NCBI RefSeq assembly: GCF_964355755.1
Contig: NC_092676.1
Location: 12,632,288-12,696,287 of the forward strand
Source: Antedon mediterranea
Taxonomy: Eukaryota > Echinodermata > Crinoidea > Comatulida > Antedonidae
DNA length: 64,000 bases
Direction: 5' to 3'
Shown: piece after piece, positions 48,500 through 63,587 of the stretch
Position numbering within the stretch: position 1 is the first letter of the stretch
How the letters are laid out: each line of letters begins with the position of its first letter
Position numbers and translations under genes: made by a program
Notes under the pieces: generated by a model
Told to the model about the DNA's origin: nothing
The model's database searches: none
Seen by the model: only the letters and a program-made list of their open reading frames with translations

Positions 48500-51400
48500 C
48501 GTTTTAGACCATTTTGTGCATTTCGATAAAACTTTTCACACAAAAACATCAAATTGCACAAATAGCTTAATACCGTGTTTGAAATCGTTTTAAACCATTT
48601 TGAGCATGTCGATAAAACTTTTCACAAAAAAACATCAAAGTGCACAGAATAGCTTCAAATCGCATTTGGAGACGTTTTAAACCATTTTGTGCATTTCGAT
48701 AAAACTTTTCACATAAAAACAACAAAGTGTACAAAATAGCTTCAAATCGCATTTGGAGACGTTTTAGACCATTTTGTGCATTTCGATGAAACTCATCAAA
48801 GTGCTTAAAATCACATTTGAAACCGTTTTAGAGCATTTTGAGCATTTCGATAAAACTTTTCACACAAAAACATCAAAGTGTACAAAATAGCTTCAAATCA
48901 CATTTGAAACCGTTTTAGACCATATTGAGAATTTCGATAAAACTTTTCACACAAAAACATCAAAGTGTACAAAATAGCTTCAAATCGCATTTGGAGACGT
49001 TTTAGACCATTTTGTGTATTTCGATGAAACTTGGTTACACAAAAACATCAAAGTGCTTAAAATCACATTTGAAAGCGTTTTAGAGCATTTTTAGCATTTC
49101 GATAATACTTTTCACACAAAAACATCAAAGTGTACAAAATAGCTTCAAATCGCATTTGGAGACGTTTTAGACCATTTTGTGCATTTCGATGAAACTTGGT
49201 TACACAAAAACATCAAAGTGCTTAAAATCACATTTAAAACAGTTTTAGAGCATTTTGAGCATTTCGATAAAACTTTTCACACAAAAACATCAAAGTGTAC
49301 AAAATAGCTTCAAATCGCATTTAAAGAGGTTTTAGACCATTTTGTGCATTTCGATAAAACTTTTCACACAAAAACATCAAAGTGTACAAAATAGCTTCAA
49401 ATCGCATTTAGAGACGTTTTAGACCATCTTGTGCATTTCGATAAAACTTTTCACACAAAAACATCAAATTGCACAAAATAGCTTAATATCGTGTTTGAAA
49501 ACGTTTTAAACCATTTTGAGCATGTCGATAAAACTTTTCACACAAAAATATCAAAGTGCACAGAATATCTTCAAATCGCATTTAGAGACGTTTTAGACCA
49601 TTTTGTGCATTTCGAAAAAATTTGTTAACATAAAAAGACCAAAGTGTTTAGAATATCTCCAAATCGCATTTGGAGACGTTTTAGACCATTTTGTGCATTT
49701 CAATGAAACTTGGTTACACAAAAACATCAAAGTGCTTAAAATCACATTTGAAACCGTTTTAGAGCATTTTTAGCATTTCGATAATACTTTTCACACAAAA
49801 ACATCAAAGTGTACAAAATAGCTTCAAATCGCATTTAGAGAGGTTTTAGACCATTTTGTGCATTTCGATAAAACTTTTCACACAAAAACATCAAAGTGTA
49901 CAAAATAGCTTCAAATTGCATTTAGAGACGTTTTAGACCATTTTGTGCATTTCGATAAAACTTTTCACACAAAAACATCAAATTGCACAAAATCGTTTTA
50001 AACCATTTTAAATCGTTTTAAACCATTTTGAGCATGTCGATAAAACTTTTCACAAAAAACATCAAAGTGCACAGAATAGCTTCAAATTGCATTTGGAGAC
50101 GTTTTAGAGCATTTTGTGCATTTCGATAAAATGTGTTAAAATAAAAAGACCAAAGTGTTTAGAATATCTTCAAATCACATTTGGAGACGTTTTAGACCAT
50201 TTTTTGCATTTCGATGAAACTTGGTTACACAAAAACATCAAAGTGCTTAAAATCACATTTGAAACCGTTTTAGAGCATTTTGAGCATTTCGATAAAACTT
50301 TTCACACAAAAACATCAAAGTGTACAAAATAGCTTCAAATCGCATTTAGAGACGTTTTAGACCATTTTTTGCATTTCGATGAAACTTGGTTACACAAAAA
50401 CATCAAAGTGCTTAAAATCACATTTAAAACCGTTTTAGAGCATTTTTAGCAATTCGATAAAACTTTTCACACAAAAACATCAAAGTGTACAAAATAGCTT
50501 CAAATCGCATTTAGAGAGGTTTTAGACAATTTTGTGCATTTCGATAAAACTTTTCACACAAAAACATCAAAGTGTACAAAATAGCTTCAAATTGCATTTA
50601 GAGACGTTTTAGACCATTTTGTGCATTTCGATAAAACTTTTCACACAAAAACATCAAATTGCACAAAATCGTTTTAAACCATTTTAAATCGTTTTAAACC
50701 ATTTTGAGCATTTCGATAAAACTTTTCACAAAAAACATCAAAGTGCACAGAATAGCTTCAAATTGCATTTGGAGACGTTTTAGAGCATTTTGTGCATTTC
50801 GATAAAATGTGTTAACATAAAAAGACCAAAGTGTTTAGAATATCTTCAAATCACATTTGGAGACGTTTTAGACCATTTTTTGCATTTCGATGAAACTTGG
50901 TTACACAAAAACATCAAAGTGCTTAAAATCACATTTGAAACCGTTTTAGAGCATTTTGAGCATTTCGATAAAACTTTTCACACAAAAACATCAAAGTGTA
51001 CAAAATAGCTTCAAATCGCATTTAGAGACGTTTTAGACCATTTTGTGCATTTCGAAAAAATTTGTTAACATAAAAAGACCAAAGTGTTTAGAATATCTCC
51101 AAATCGCATTTGGAGACGTTTTAGACCATTTTGTGCATTTCGATGAAACTTGGTTACACAAAAACATCAAAGTGCTTAAAATCACATTTGAAACCGTTTT
51201 AGAGCATTTTTAGCATTTCGATAATACTTTTCACACAAAAACATCAAAGTGTACAAAATAGCTTCAAATCGCATTTGGAGACGTTTTAGACCATTTTGTG
51301 CATTTCGAAGAAACTTGGTTACACAAAAACATCAAAGTGCTTAAAATCACATTTGAAACCGTTTTAGACCATTTTGAGCATTTCGATAAAACTTTTCACA

Positions 51401-54400
51401 CAAAAAAATCAAAGTGCACAAAATAGCTTCAAATCGCATTTGGAGACGTTTTAGACTATTTTGTGCATTTTGAAAAAATTTGTTAACATAAAAAGACCAA
51501 AGTGTTTAGAATATCTCCAAATCGCATTTGGAGACGTTTTAAACCATTTTGTGCATTTCGATGGAACTTGGTTACACAAAAACATCAAAGTGCTTAAAAT
51601 CACATTTAAAACCGTTTTAGAGCATTTTGAGCATTTCGATAAAACTTTTCACACAAAAACATCAAAGTGTACAAAATAGCTTCAAATCGCATTTAGAGAC
51701 GTTTTAGACCATTTTGTGCATTTCGATAAAACTTTTCACACAAAAACATCAAATTGCACAAATAGCTTAATACCGTGTTTGAAATCGTTTTAAACCATTT
51801 TGAGCATGTCGATAAAACTTTTCACAAAAAAACATCAAAGTGCACAGAATAGCTTCAAATCGCATTTGGAGACGTTTTAAACCATTTTGTGCATTTCGAT
51901 AAAACTTTTCACATAAAAACAACAAAGTGTACAAAATAGCTTCAAATCGCATTTGGAGACGTTTTAGACCATTTTGTGCATTTCGATGAAACTCATCAAA
52001 GTGCTTAAAATCACATTTGAAACCGTTTTAGAGCATTTTGAGCATTTCGATAAAACTTTTCACACAAAAACATCAAAGTGTACAAAATAGCTTCAAATCA
52101 CATTTGAAACCGTTTTAGACCATATTGAGAATTTCGATAAAACTTTTCACACAAAAACATCAAAGTGTACAAAATAGCTTCAAATCGCATTTGGAGACGT
52201 TTTAGACCATTTTGTGTATTTCGATGAAACTTGGTTACACAAAAACATCAAAGTGCTTAAAATCACATTTGAAAGCGTTTTAGAGCATTTTTAGCATTTC
52301 GATAATACTTTTCACACAAAAACATCAAAGTGTACAAAATAGCTTCAAATCGCATTTGGAGACGTTTTAGACCATTTTGTGCATTTCGATGAAACTTGGT
52401 TACACAAAAACATCAAAGTGCTTAAAATCACATTTAAAACAGTTTTAGAGCATTTTGAGCATTTCGATAAAACTTTTCACACAAAAACATCAAAGTGTAC
52501 AAAATAGCTTCAAATCGCATTTAAAGAGGTTTTAGACCATTTTGTGCATTTCGATAAAACTTTTCACACAAAAACATCAAAGTGTACAAAATAGCTTCAA
52601 ATCGCATTTAGAGACGTTTTAGACCATCTTGTGCATTTCGATAAAACTTTTCACACAAAAACATCAAATTGCACAAAATAGCTTAATATCGTGTTTGAAA
52701 ACGTTTTAAACCATTTTGAGCATGTCGATAAAACTTTTCACACAAAAATATCAAAGTGCACAGAATATCTTCAAATCGCATTTAGAGACGTTTTAGACCA
52801 TTTTGTGCATTTCGAAAAAATTTGTTAACATAAAAAGACCAAAGTGTTTAGAATATCTCCAAATCGCATTTGGAGACGTTTTAGACCATTTTGTGCATTT
52901 CAATGAAACTTGGTTACACAAAAACATCAAAGTGCTTAAAATCACATTTCAAACCGTTTTAGAGCATTTTTAGCATTTCGATAATACTTTTCACACAAAA
53001 ACATCAAAGTGTACAAAATAGCTTCAAATCGCATTTAGAGAGGTTTTAGACCATTTTGTGCATTTCGATAAAACTTTTCACACAAAAACATCAAAGTGTA
53101 CAAAATAGCTTCAAATCGCATTTAGAGACGTTTTAGACCATTTTGTGCATTTCGATAAAACTTTTCACACAAAAACATCAAATTGCACAAAATAGCTTAA
53201 TACCGTGTTTGAAATCGTTTTAAACCATTTTGAGCATGTCGATAAAACTTTTCACAAAAAAACATCAAAGTGCACAGAATAGCTTCAAATCGCATTTGGA
53301 GACGTTTTAAACCATTTTGAGCATTTCGATAAAACTTTTCACACAAAAACATCAAAGTGTACAAAATAGCTTCAAATCGCATTTAGAGAGGTTTTAGACC
53401 ATTTTGTGCATTTCGATAAAACTTTTCACACAAAAACATCAAATTGCACAAAATAGCTTAATATCGTGTTTGAAAACGTTTTAAACCATTTTGAGCATGT
53501 CGATAAAACTTTTCACACAAAAATATCAAAGCGCACAGAATATCTTCAAATCGCATTTAGAGACGTTTTAGACCATTTTGTGCATTTCGAAAAAATTTGT
53601 TAACATAAAAAGACCAAAGTGTTTAGAATATCTCCAAATCGCATTTGGAGACGTTTTAGACCATTTTGTGCATTTCGATGAAACTTGATTACACAAAAAC
53701 ATCAAAGTGCTTAAAATCACATTTAAAACCGTTTTAGAGCGTTTTGAGCATTTCGATAAACTTTTCACACAAAAACATCAAAGTGCACAAAATAGCTTCA
53801 AATCGCATTTAGAGATGTTTTAGACCATTTTGTGCATTTCGATAAAACTTTTCACACAAAAACATCAAATTGCACAAAATAGCTTAATATCGTGTTTGAA
53901 ATCGTTTTAAACCATTTTGAGCATGTCGATAAAACTTTTCACACAAAAACATCAAAGTGCACAGAATATCTTCAAATCGCATTTAGAGACGTTTTAGACC
54001 ATTTTGTGCATTTCGAAAAAATTTGTTAACATAAAAAGACCAAAGTGTTTAGAATATCTCCAAATCGCATTTGGAGACGTTTTAGACCATTTTGTGCATT
54101 TCGATGAAACTTGGTTACACAAAAACATCAAAGTGCTTAAAATCACATTTGAAACCGTTTTAGAGCATTTTGAGCATTTCGATAAAACTTTTCACACAAA
54201 AACATCAAAGTGTACAAAATAGCTTCAAATCACATTTGAAACCGTTTTAGACCATTTTGAGCATTTCGATAAAACTTTTCACACAAAAACATCAAAGTGT
54301 ACAAAATAGCTTCAAATCGCATTTGGAGACGTTTTAGACCATTTTGTGCATTTCGATGAAACTTGGTTACACAAAAACATCAAAGTGCTTAAAATCACAT

Positions 54401-57400
54401 TTGAAACCGTTTTAGACCATTTTGAGCATTTCGATAAAACTTTTCACACAAAAAAATCAAAGTGCACAAAATAGCTTCAAATCGCATTTGGAGACGTTTT
54501 AGACTATTTTGTGCATTTCGAAAAAATTTGTTAACATAAAAAGACCAAAGTGTTTAGAATATCTCCAAATCGCATTTGGAGACGTTTTAAACCATTTTGT
54601 GCATTTCGATGGAACTTGGTTACACAAAAACATCAAAGTGCTTAAAATCACATTTAAAACCGTTTTAGAGCATTTTGAGCATTTCGATAAAACTTTTCAC
54701 ACAAAAACATCAAAGTGTACAAAATAGCTTCAAATCGCATTTAGAGACGTTTTAGACCATTTTGTGCATTTTGATAAAACTTTTCACACAAAAACATCAA
54801 ATTGCACAAAATAGCTTAATATTGTGTTTGAAAACGTTTTAAACCATTTTGAGCATGTCGATAAAACTTTTCACACAAAAATATCAAAGTGCCCAGAATA
54901 TCTTCAAATCGCATTTAGAGACGTTTTAGACCATTTTGTGCATTTCGAAAAAATTTGTTAACATAAAAAGACCAAAGTGTTTAGATTATCTCCAAATCGC
55001 ATTTGGAGACGTTTTAGACCATTTTGTGTTTTTCGAAAAAACTTTTCACACAAAAACATCAAAGTGTACAAAATTGCTTCAAATCGCATTTAGAGAGGTT
55101 TTAGACCATTTTGTGCATTTCGATAAAACTTTTCACACAAAAACATCAAAGTGCACAGAATATCTTAATACCGTGTCTGAAATCGTTTTAAACCATTTTG
55201 AGCATGTCGATAAAACTTTTCACACAAAAACATCAAAGTGCACAGAATATCTTCAAATCGCATTTAGAGACGTTTTAGACCATTTTGTGCATTTCGAAAA
55301 AATTTGTTAACATAAAAAGACCAAAGTGTTTAGAATATCTCCAAATCGCATTTGGAGACGTTTTAGACCATTTTGTGCATTTCGATGAAACTTGGTTACA
55401 CAAAAACATCAAAGTGCTTAAAATCACATTTGAAACCGTTTTAGAGCATTTTGAGCATTTCGATAAAACTTTTCACACAAAAACATCAAAGTGTACAAAA
55501 TAGCTTCAAATCACATTTGAAACCGTTTTAGACCATTTTGAGCATTTCGATAAAACTTTTCACACAAAAACATCAAAGTGTACAGAATAGCTTCAAATCG
55601 CATTTGGAGACGTTTTAGACCATTTTGTGCATTTCGATGAAACTTGGTTACACAAAAACATCAAAGTGCTTAAAATCACATTTGAAACCGTTTTAGAGCA
55701 TTTTTAACATTTCGATAATACTTTTCACACAAAAACATCAAAGTGTACAAAATAGCTTCAAATCGCATTTGGAGACGTTTTAGACCATTTTGTGCATTTC
55801 GATGAAACTTGGTTACACAAAAACATCAAAGTGCTTAAAATCACATTTGAAACCGTTTTAGAGCATTTTGAGCATTTCGATAAAACTTTTCACACAAAAA
55901 AATCAAAGTGCACAAAATAGCTTCAAATCGCATTTGGAGAGGTTTTAGACCATTTTGTGCATTTCGATAAAACTTTTCACACAAAAACATCAAAGTGTAC
56001 AAAATAGCTTCAAATCGCATTTAGAGACGTTTTAGACCATTTTGTGCATTTCGATGAAACTTGGTTACACAAAAACATCAAAGTGCTTAAAATCACATTT
56101 AAAACCGTTTTAGAGCGTTTTGAGCATTTCGATAAACTTTTTACACAAAAACATCAAAGTGCACAAAATAGCTTCAAATCGCATTTAGGGATGTTTTAGA
56201 CCATTTTGTGCATTTCGATAAAACTTTTCACACAAAAACATCAAATTGCACAAAATAGCTTAATACCGTGTTTGAAATCATTTTAAACCATTTTGAGCAT
56301 GTCGATAAAACTTTTCACACAAAAACATCAAAGTGCACAGAATATCTTCAAATCGCATTTAGAGACGTTTTAGACCATTTTGTGCATTTCGAAAAAATTT
56401 GTTAACATAAAAAGACCAAAGTGTTTAGAATATCTCCAAATCGCATTTGGAGACGTTTTAGACCATTTTGTGCATTTCGATGAAAATTGGTTACACAAAA
56501 ACATCAAAGTGCTTAAAATCACATTTGAAACCGTTTTAGAGCATTTTGAGCATTTCGATAAAACTTTTCACACAAAAACATCAAAGTGTACAAAATAGCT
56601 TCAAATCACATTTGAAACCGTTTTAGACCATTTTGAGCATTTCGATAAAACTTTTCACACAAAAACATCAAAGTGTACAAAATAGCTTCAAATCGCATTT
56701 GGAGACGTTTTAGACCATTTTGTGCATTTCGATGAAACTTGGTTACACAAAAACATCAAAGTGCTTAAAATCACATTTAAAACCGTTTTAGAGCATTTTT
56801 AGCATTTCGATAAAACTTTTCACACAAAAACATCAAAGTGTACAAAATAGCTTCAAATCGCATTTAGAGAGGTTTTAGACAATTTTGTGCATTTCGATAA
56901 AACTTTTCACACAAAAACATCAAAGTGTACAAAATAGCTTCAAATTGCATTTAGAGACGTTTTAGACCATTTTGTGCATTTCGATAAAACTTTTCACACA
57001 AAAACATCAAATTGCACAAAATCGTTTTAAACCATTTTAAATCGTTTTAAACCATTTTGAGCATGTCGATAAAACTTTTCACAAAAAACATCAAAGTGCA
57101 CAGAATAGCTTCAAATTGCATTTGGAGACGTTTTAGAGCATTTTGTGCATTTCGATAAAATGTGTTAACATAAAAAGACCAAAGTGTTTAGAATATCTTC
57201 AAATCACATTTGGAGACGTTTTAGACCATTTTTTGCATTTCGATGAAACTTGGTTACACAAAAACATCAAAGTGCTTAAAATCACATTTGAAACCGTTTT
57301 AGAGCATTTTGAGCATTTCGATAAAACTTTTCACACAAAAACATCAAAGTGTACAAAATAGCTTCAAATCGCATTTAGAGACGTTTTAGACCATTTTTTG

Positions 57401-60400
57401 CATTTCGATGAAACTTGGTTACACAAAAACATCAAAGTGCTTAAAATCACATTTAAAACCGTTTTAGAGCATTTTTAGCATTTCGATAAAACTTTTCACA
57501 CAAAAACATCAAAGTGTACAAAATAGCTTCAAATCGCATTTAGAGAGGTTTTAGACAATTTTGTGCATTTCGATAAAACTTCTCACACAAAAACATCAAA
57601 GTGTACAAAATAGCTTCAAATTGCATTTAGAGACGTTTTAGACCATTTTGTGCATTTCGATAAAACTTTTCACACAAAAACATCAAATTGCACAAAATCG
57701 TTTTAAACCATTTTGAGCATTTCGATAAAACTTTTCACAAAAAAACATCAAAGTGTTTAGAATATCTTCAAATCACATTTGGAGACGTTTTAGACCATTT
57801 TTTGCATTTCGATGAAACTTGGTTACACAAAAACATCAAAGTGCTTAAAATCACATTTGAAACCGTTTTAGAGCATTTTGAGCATTTCGATAAAACTTTT
57901 CACACAAAAACATCAAAGTGTACAAAATAGCTTCAAATCGCATTTAGAGACGTTTTAGACCATTTTGTGCATTTCAAAAAAATTTGTTAACATAAAAAGA
58001 CCAAAGTGTTTAGAATATCTCCAAATCGCATTTGGAGACGTTTTAGACCATTTTGTGCATTTCGATGAAACTTGGTTACACAAAAACATCAAAGTGCTTA
58101 AAATCACATTTGAAACCGTTTTAGAGCATTTTTAGCATTTCGATAATACTTTTCACACAAAAACATCAAAGTGTACAAAATAGCTTCAAATCGCATTTGG
58201 AGACGTTTTAGACCATTTTGTGCATTTCGATGAAACTTGGTTACACAAAAACATCAAAGTGCTTAAAATCACATTTGAAACCGTTTTAGACCATTTTGAG
58301 CATTTCGATAAAACTTTTCACACAAAAAAATCAAAGTGCACAAAATAGCTTCAAATCGCATTTGGAGACGTTTTAGACTATTTTGTGCATTTTGAAAAAA
58401 TTTGTTAACATAAAAAGACCAAAGTGTTTAGAATATCTCCAAATCGCATTTGGAGACGTTTTAAACCATTTTGTGCATTTCGATGGAACTTGGTTACACA
58501 AAAACATCAAAGTGCTTAAAATCACATTTAAAACCGTTTTAGATCATTTCGAGCATTTCGATAAAACTTTTCAGACAAAAACATCAAATTGCACAAAATA
58601 GCTTAATACCGTGTTCAAATCGTTTTAAACCATTTTGAGCATGTCGATAAAACTTTACACAAAAAAACATCAAAGTGCACAGAATAGCTTCAAATCGCAT
58701 TTGGAGACGTTTTAAACCATTTTGTGCATTTCAATAAAACTTTTCACATAAAAACAACAAAGTGTACAAAATAGCTTCAAATCGCATTTAGAGACGTTTT
58801 AGACCATTTTGGGCATTTCGTTGAAACTTGGTTACACAAATACATAAAAATGCTTAAAATCACATTTCAAACCGTTTTAGAGCATTTTGAGCATTTCGAT
58901 AAAACTTTTCACACAAAAACATCAAAGTGCACAAAATAGCTTCAAATCGCATTTAGAGATGTTTTAGACCATTTTGTGCAATTCGATAAAACTTTTCACA
59001 CAAAAACATCAAATTGCACAAAATAGCTTAATATCGTGTTTGAAAACGTTTTAGACCATTTTGAGCATGTCGATAAAACTTTTCACACAAAAACATAAAA
59101 GTGAACAGAATAGCTTCAAATTGCATTTGGAGACGTTTTAGAGCATTTTGTGCATTTCGATAAAATGTGTTAACATAAAAAGACCAAAGTGTTTAGAATA
59201 TCTTCAAATCACATTTGGAGACGTTTTAGAGCATTTTGAGCATTTCGATAAAACTTTTCACACAAAAACATCAAATTGCACAAAATAGCTTAATATCGTG
59301 TTTGAAAACGTTTTAAACCATTTTGAGCATGTCGATAAAACTTTTCACACAAAAATATCAAAGTGCACAGAATATCTTCAAATCGCATTTAGAGACGTTT
59401 TAGACCATTTTGTGCATTTCGAAAAAATTTGTTAACATAAAAAAACCAAAGTGTTTAGAATATCTCCAAATCGCATTTGGAGACGTTTTAGACCATTTTG
59501 TGTTTTTCGAAAAAACTTTTCACACAAAAACATCAAAGTGTACAAAATTCCTTCAAATCGCATTTAGAGATGTTTTAGACCATTTTGTGCATTTCGAAAA
59601 AATTTGTTAACATAAAAAGACCAAAGTGTTTAGAATATCTCCAAATCGCATTTGGAGACGTTTTAGACCATTTTGTGCATTTCGATGACACTTGGTTACA
59701 CAAAAACATCAAAGTGCTTAAAATCACATTTAAAACCGTTTTAGAGCGTTTTGAGCATTTCGATAAACTTTTCAAACAAAAACATCAAAGTGTACAAAAT
59801 AGCTTCAAATCGTATTTGGAGACGTTTTAGACCATTTTGTGCGTTTCGATGAATCTTGGTTACACAAAAACATCAGAGTGCTTAAAATCAAATTTAAAAC
59901 CGTTTTAGTGCATTTTGAGCATTTCGATAAAACTTTTCACACAAAAACATCAAAGTGCACAAAATAGCTTCAAATCGCATTTAGAGATGTTTTAGACCAT
60001 TTTGTGCGTTTCGATAAAACTTTTCACACAAAAACATCAAATTGCACAAAATAGCTTAATATCGTGTTTGAAAACGTTTTAGACCATTTTGAGCATGTCG
60101 ATAAAACTTTTCACACAAAAACATCAAAGTTTACAAAATAGCTTCAAATCACATTTGGAGACGTTTTAAACCATTTTGTGCATTTCGAAAAAAACTTTTT
60201 AACATAAAAACACCAAAGTGCTTAGAATAGCTTCAAATCGCATTTGGAGACGTTTTAGACCATTTTGTGCATTTCGATGAAACTTGGTTACACAAAAACA
60301 TCAAAGTGCTTAAAATCACATTTGAAACCGTTTTAGAGCATTTTGAGCATTTCGATAAAACTTTTCACACAAAAACATCAAAGTTTACAAAATAGCTTCA

Positions 60401-63400
60401 AATCACATTTGAAACCGTTTTAGACCATTTTGAGCATTTCGATAAAACTTTTCACACAAAAACATCAAAGTGTACAAAATAGCTTCAAATCGCATTTGGA
60501 GACGTTTTAGACCATTTTGTGCATTTCGATGAAACTTGGTTACACAAAAACATCAAAGTGCTTAAAATCACATTTGAAACCGTTTTAGACAATTTTGAGC
60601 GTTTCGATAAAACTTTTCACAAAAATAAATCAGAGTGCACAAAATAGCTTCAAATCGCATTTGGAGACGTTTTAGACTATTTTGTGCATTTCGAAAAAAT
60701 TTGTTAACATAAAAAGACCAAAGTGTTTAGAATATCTCCAAATCGCATTTGGAGACGTTTTAAACCATTTTGTGCATTTCGATGGAATTTGGTTACACAA
60801 AAACATCAAAGTGCTTAAAATCACATTTAAAACCGTTTTAGAGCATTTTGAGCATTTCGATAAAACTTTTCATACAAAAACATCAAAGTGTACAAAATAG
60901 CTTCAAATCGCATTTAGAGACGTTTTAGACCATTTTGTGCATTTTGATAAAACTTTTCACACAAAAACATCAAATTGCACAAAATAGCTTAATATTGTGT
61001 TTGAAAACGTTTTAAACCATTTTGAGCATGTCGATAAAACTTTTCACACAAAAATATCAAAGTGCCCAGAATATCTTCAAATCGCATTTAGAGACGTTTT
61101 AGACCATTTTGTGCATTTCGAAAAAATTTGTTAACATAAAAAGACCAAAGTGTTTAGATTATCTCCAAATCGCATTTGGAGACGTTTTAGACCATTTTGT
61201 GTTTTTCGAAAAAACTTTTCACACAAAAACATCAAAGTGTACAAAATTGCTTCAAATCGCATTTAGAGAGGTTTTAGACCATTTTGTGCATTTCGATAAA
61301 ACTTTTCACACAAAAACATCAAAGTGCACAGAATATCTTAATACCGTGTCTGAAATCGTTTTAAACCATTTTGAGCATGTCGATAAAACTTTTCACACAA
61401 AAACATCAAAGTGCACAGAATATCTTCAAATCGCATTTAGAGACGTTTTAGACCATTTTGTGCATTTCGAAAAAATTTGTTAACATAAAAAGACCAAAGT
61501 GTTTAGAATATCTCCAAATCGCATTTGGAGACGTTTTAGACCATTTTGTGCATTTCGATGAAACTTGGTTACACAAAAACATCAAAGTGCTTAAAATCAC
61601 ATTTGAAACCGTTTTAGAGCATTTTGAGCATTTCGATAAAACTTTTCACATAAAAACATCAAAGTGTACAAAATAGCTTCAAATCACATTTGAAACCGTT
61701 TTAGACCATTTTGAGCATTTCGATAAAACTTTTCACACAAAAACATCAAAGTGTACAGAATAGCTTCAAATCGCATTTGGAGACGTTTTAGACCAATTTG
61801 TGCATTTCGATGAAACTTGGTTACACAAAAACATCAAAGTGCTTAAAATCACATTTGAAACCGTTTTAGAGCATTTTTAACATTTCGATAATACTTTTCA
61901 CACAAAAACATCAAAGTGTACAAAATAGCTTCAAATCGCATTTGGAGACGTTTTAGACCATTTTGTGCATTTCGATGAAACTTGGTTACACAAAAACATC
62001 AAAGTGCTTAAAATCACATTTGAAACCGTTTTAGAGCATTTTGAGCATTTCGATAAAACTTTTCACACAAAAAAATCAAAGTGCACAAAATAGCTTCAAA
62101 TCGCATTTGGAGAGGTTTTAGACCATTTTGTGCATTTCGATAAAACTTTTCACACAAAAACATCAAAGTGTACAAAATAGCTTCAAATCGCATTTAGAGA
62201 CGTTTTAGACCATTTTGTGCATTTCGATGAAACTTGGTTACACAAAAACATCAAAGTGCTTAAAATCACATTTAAAACCGTTTTAGAGCGTTTTGAGCAT
62301 TTCGATAAACTTTTTACACAAAAACATCAAAGTGCACAAAATAGCTTCAAATCGCATTTAGGGATGTTTTAGACCATTTTGTGCATTTCGATAAAACTTT
62401 TCACACAAAAACATCAAATTGCACAAAATAGCTTAATACCGTGTTTGAAATCATTTTAAACCATTTTGAGCATGTCGATAAAACTTTTCACACAAAAACA
62501 TCAAAGTGCTCAGAATATCTTCAAATCGCATTTAGAGACGTTTTAGACCATTTTGTGCATTTCGAAAAAATTTGTTAACATAAAAAGACCAAAGTGTTTA
62601 GAATATCTCCAAATCGCATTTGGAGACGTTTTAGACCATTTTGTGCATTTCGATGAAAATTGGTTACACAAAAACATCAAAGTGCTTAAAATCACATTTG
62701 AAACCGTTTTAGAGCATTTTGAGCATTTCGATAAAACTTTTCACACAAAAACATCAAAGTGTACAAAATAGCTTCAAATTGCATTTAGAGACGTTTTAGA
62801 CCATTTTGTGCATTTCGATAAAACTTTTCACACAAAAACATCAAATTGCACAAAATCGTTTTAAACCATTTTAAATCGTTTTAAACCATTTTGAGCATTT
62901 CGATAAAACTTTTCACACAAAAACATCAAAGTGTACAAAATAGCTTCAAATCACATTTGAAACCGTTTTAGACCATTTTGAGCATTTCGATAAAACTTTT
63001 CACACAAAAACATCAAAGTGTACAAAATAGCTTCAAATCGCATTTGGAGACGTTTTAGACCATTTTGTGCATTTCGATGAAACTTGGTTATACAAAAACA
63101 TCAAAGTGCTTAAAATCACATTTAAAACCGTTTTAGAGCATTTTTAGCATTTCGATAAAACTTTTCACACAAAAACATCAAAGTGTACAAAATAGCTTCA
63201 AATCGCATTTAGAGAGGTTTTAGACAATTTTGTGCATTTCGATCAAACTTTTCACACAAAAACATCAAAGTGTACAAAATAGCTTCAAATTGCATTTAGA
63301 GACGTTTTAGACCATTTTGTGCATTTCGATAAAACTTTTCACACAAAAACATCAAATTGCACAAAATCGTTTTAAACCATTTTAAATCGTTTTAAACCAT

Positions 63401-63587
63401 TTTGAGCATGTCGATAAAACTTTTCACAAAAAACATCAAAGTGCACAGAATAGCTTCAAATTGCATTTGGAGACGTTTTAGAGCATTTTGTGCATTTCGA
63501 TAAAATGTGTTAACATAAAAAGACCAAAGTGTTTAGAATATCTTCAAATCACATTTGGAGACGTTTTAGACCATTTTTTGCATTTCG
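48500..63587 (+). repeat. 18.1-kb segment, copy 2 (truncated at about 15.1 kb)
   Basis: This repeats copy 1 up to its position 45,501. Private differences I noticed include GCAATTCG (50,450), CATTTCAAACC (52,947), the collapsed 65-bp unit (57,686) and GTGTTCAAATCG (58,611), and it lacks the extra A of 32,948. The copy ends abruptly inside the 676-bp-type region: after TTTTTTGCATTTCGA the expected TGAAACTTGG is replaced by a class M tail. I did not align every base. Confidence 0.9.
57686..57750 (+). repeat. 65-bp unit: short C that lost its 20-bp duplication
   Basis: Only one copy of the 20-mer AAATCGTTTTAAACCATTTT remains, and one A is gained in the tail, giving 84 - 20 + 1 = 65 bp. The counterpart in copy 1 (39,580) keeps both 20-mers. 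This explains the 19-bp step in the offset between the 18.1-kb copies and shows the 20-bp tandem is unstable. Confidence 0.88.
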
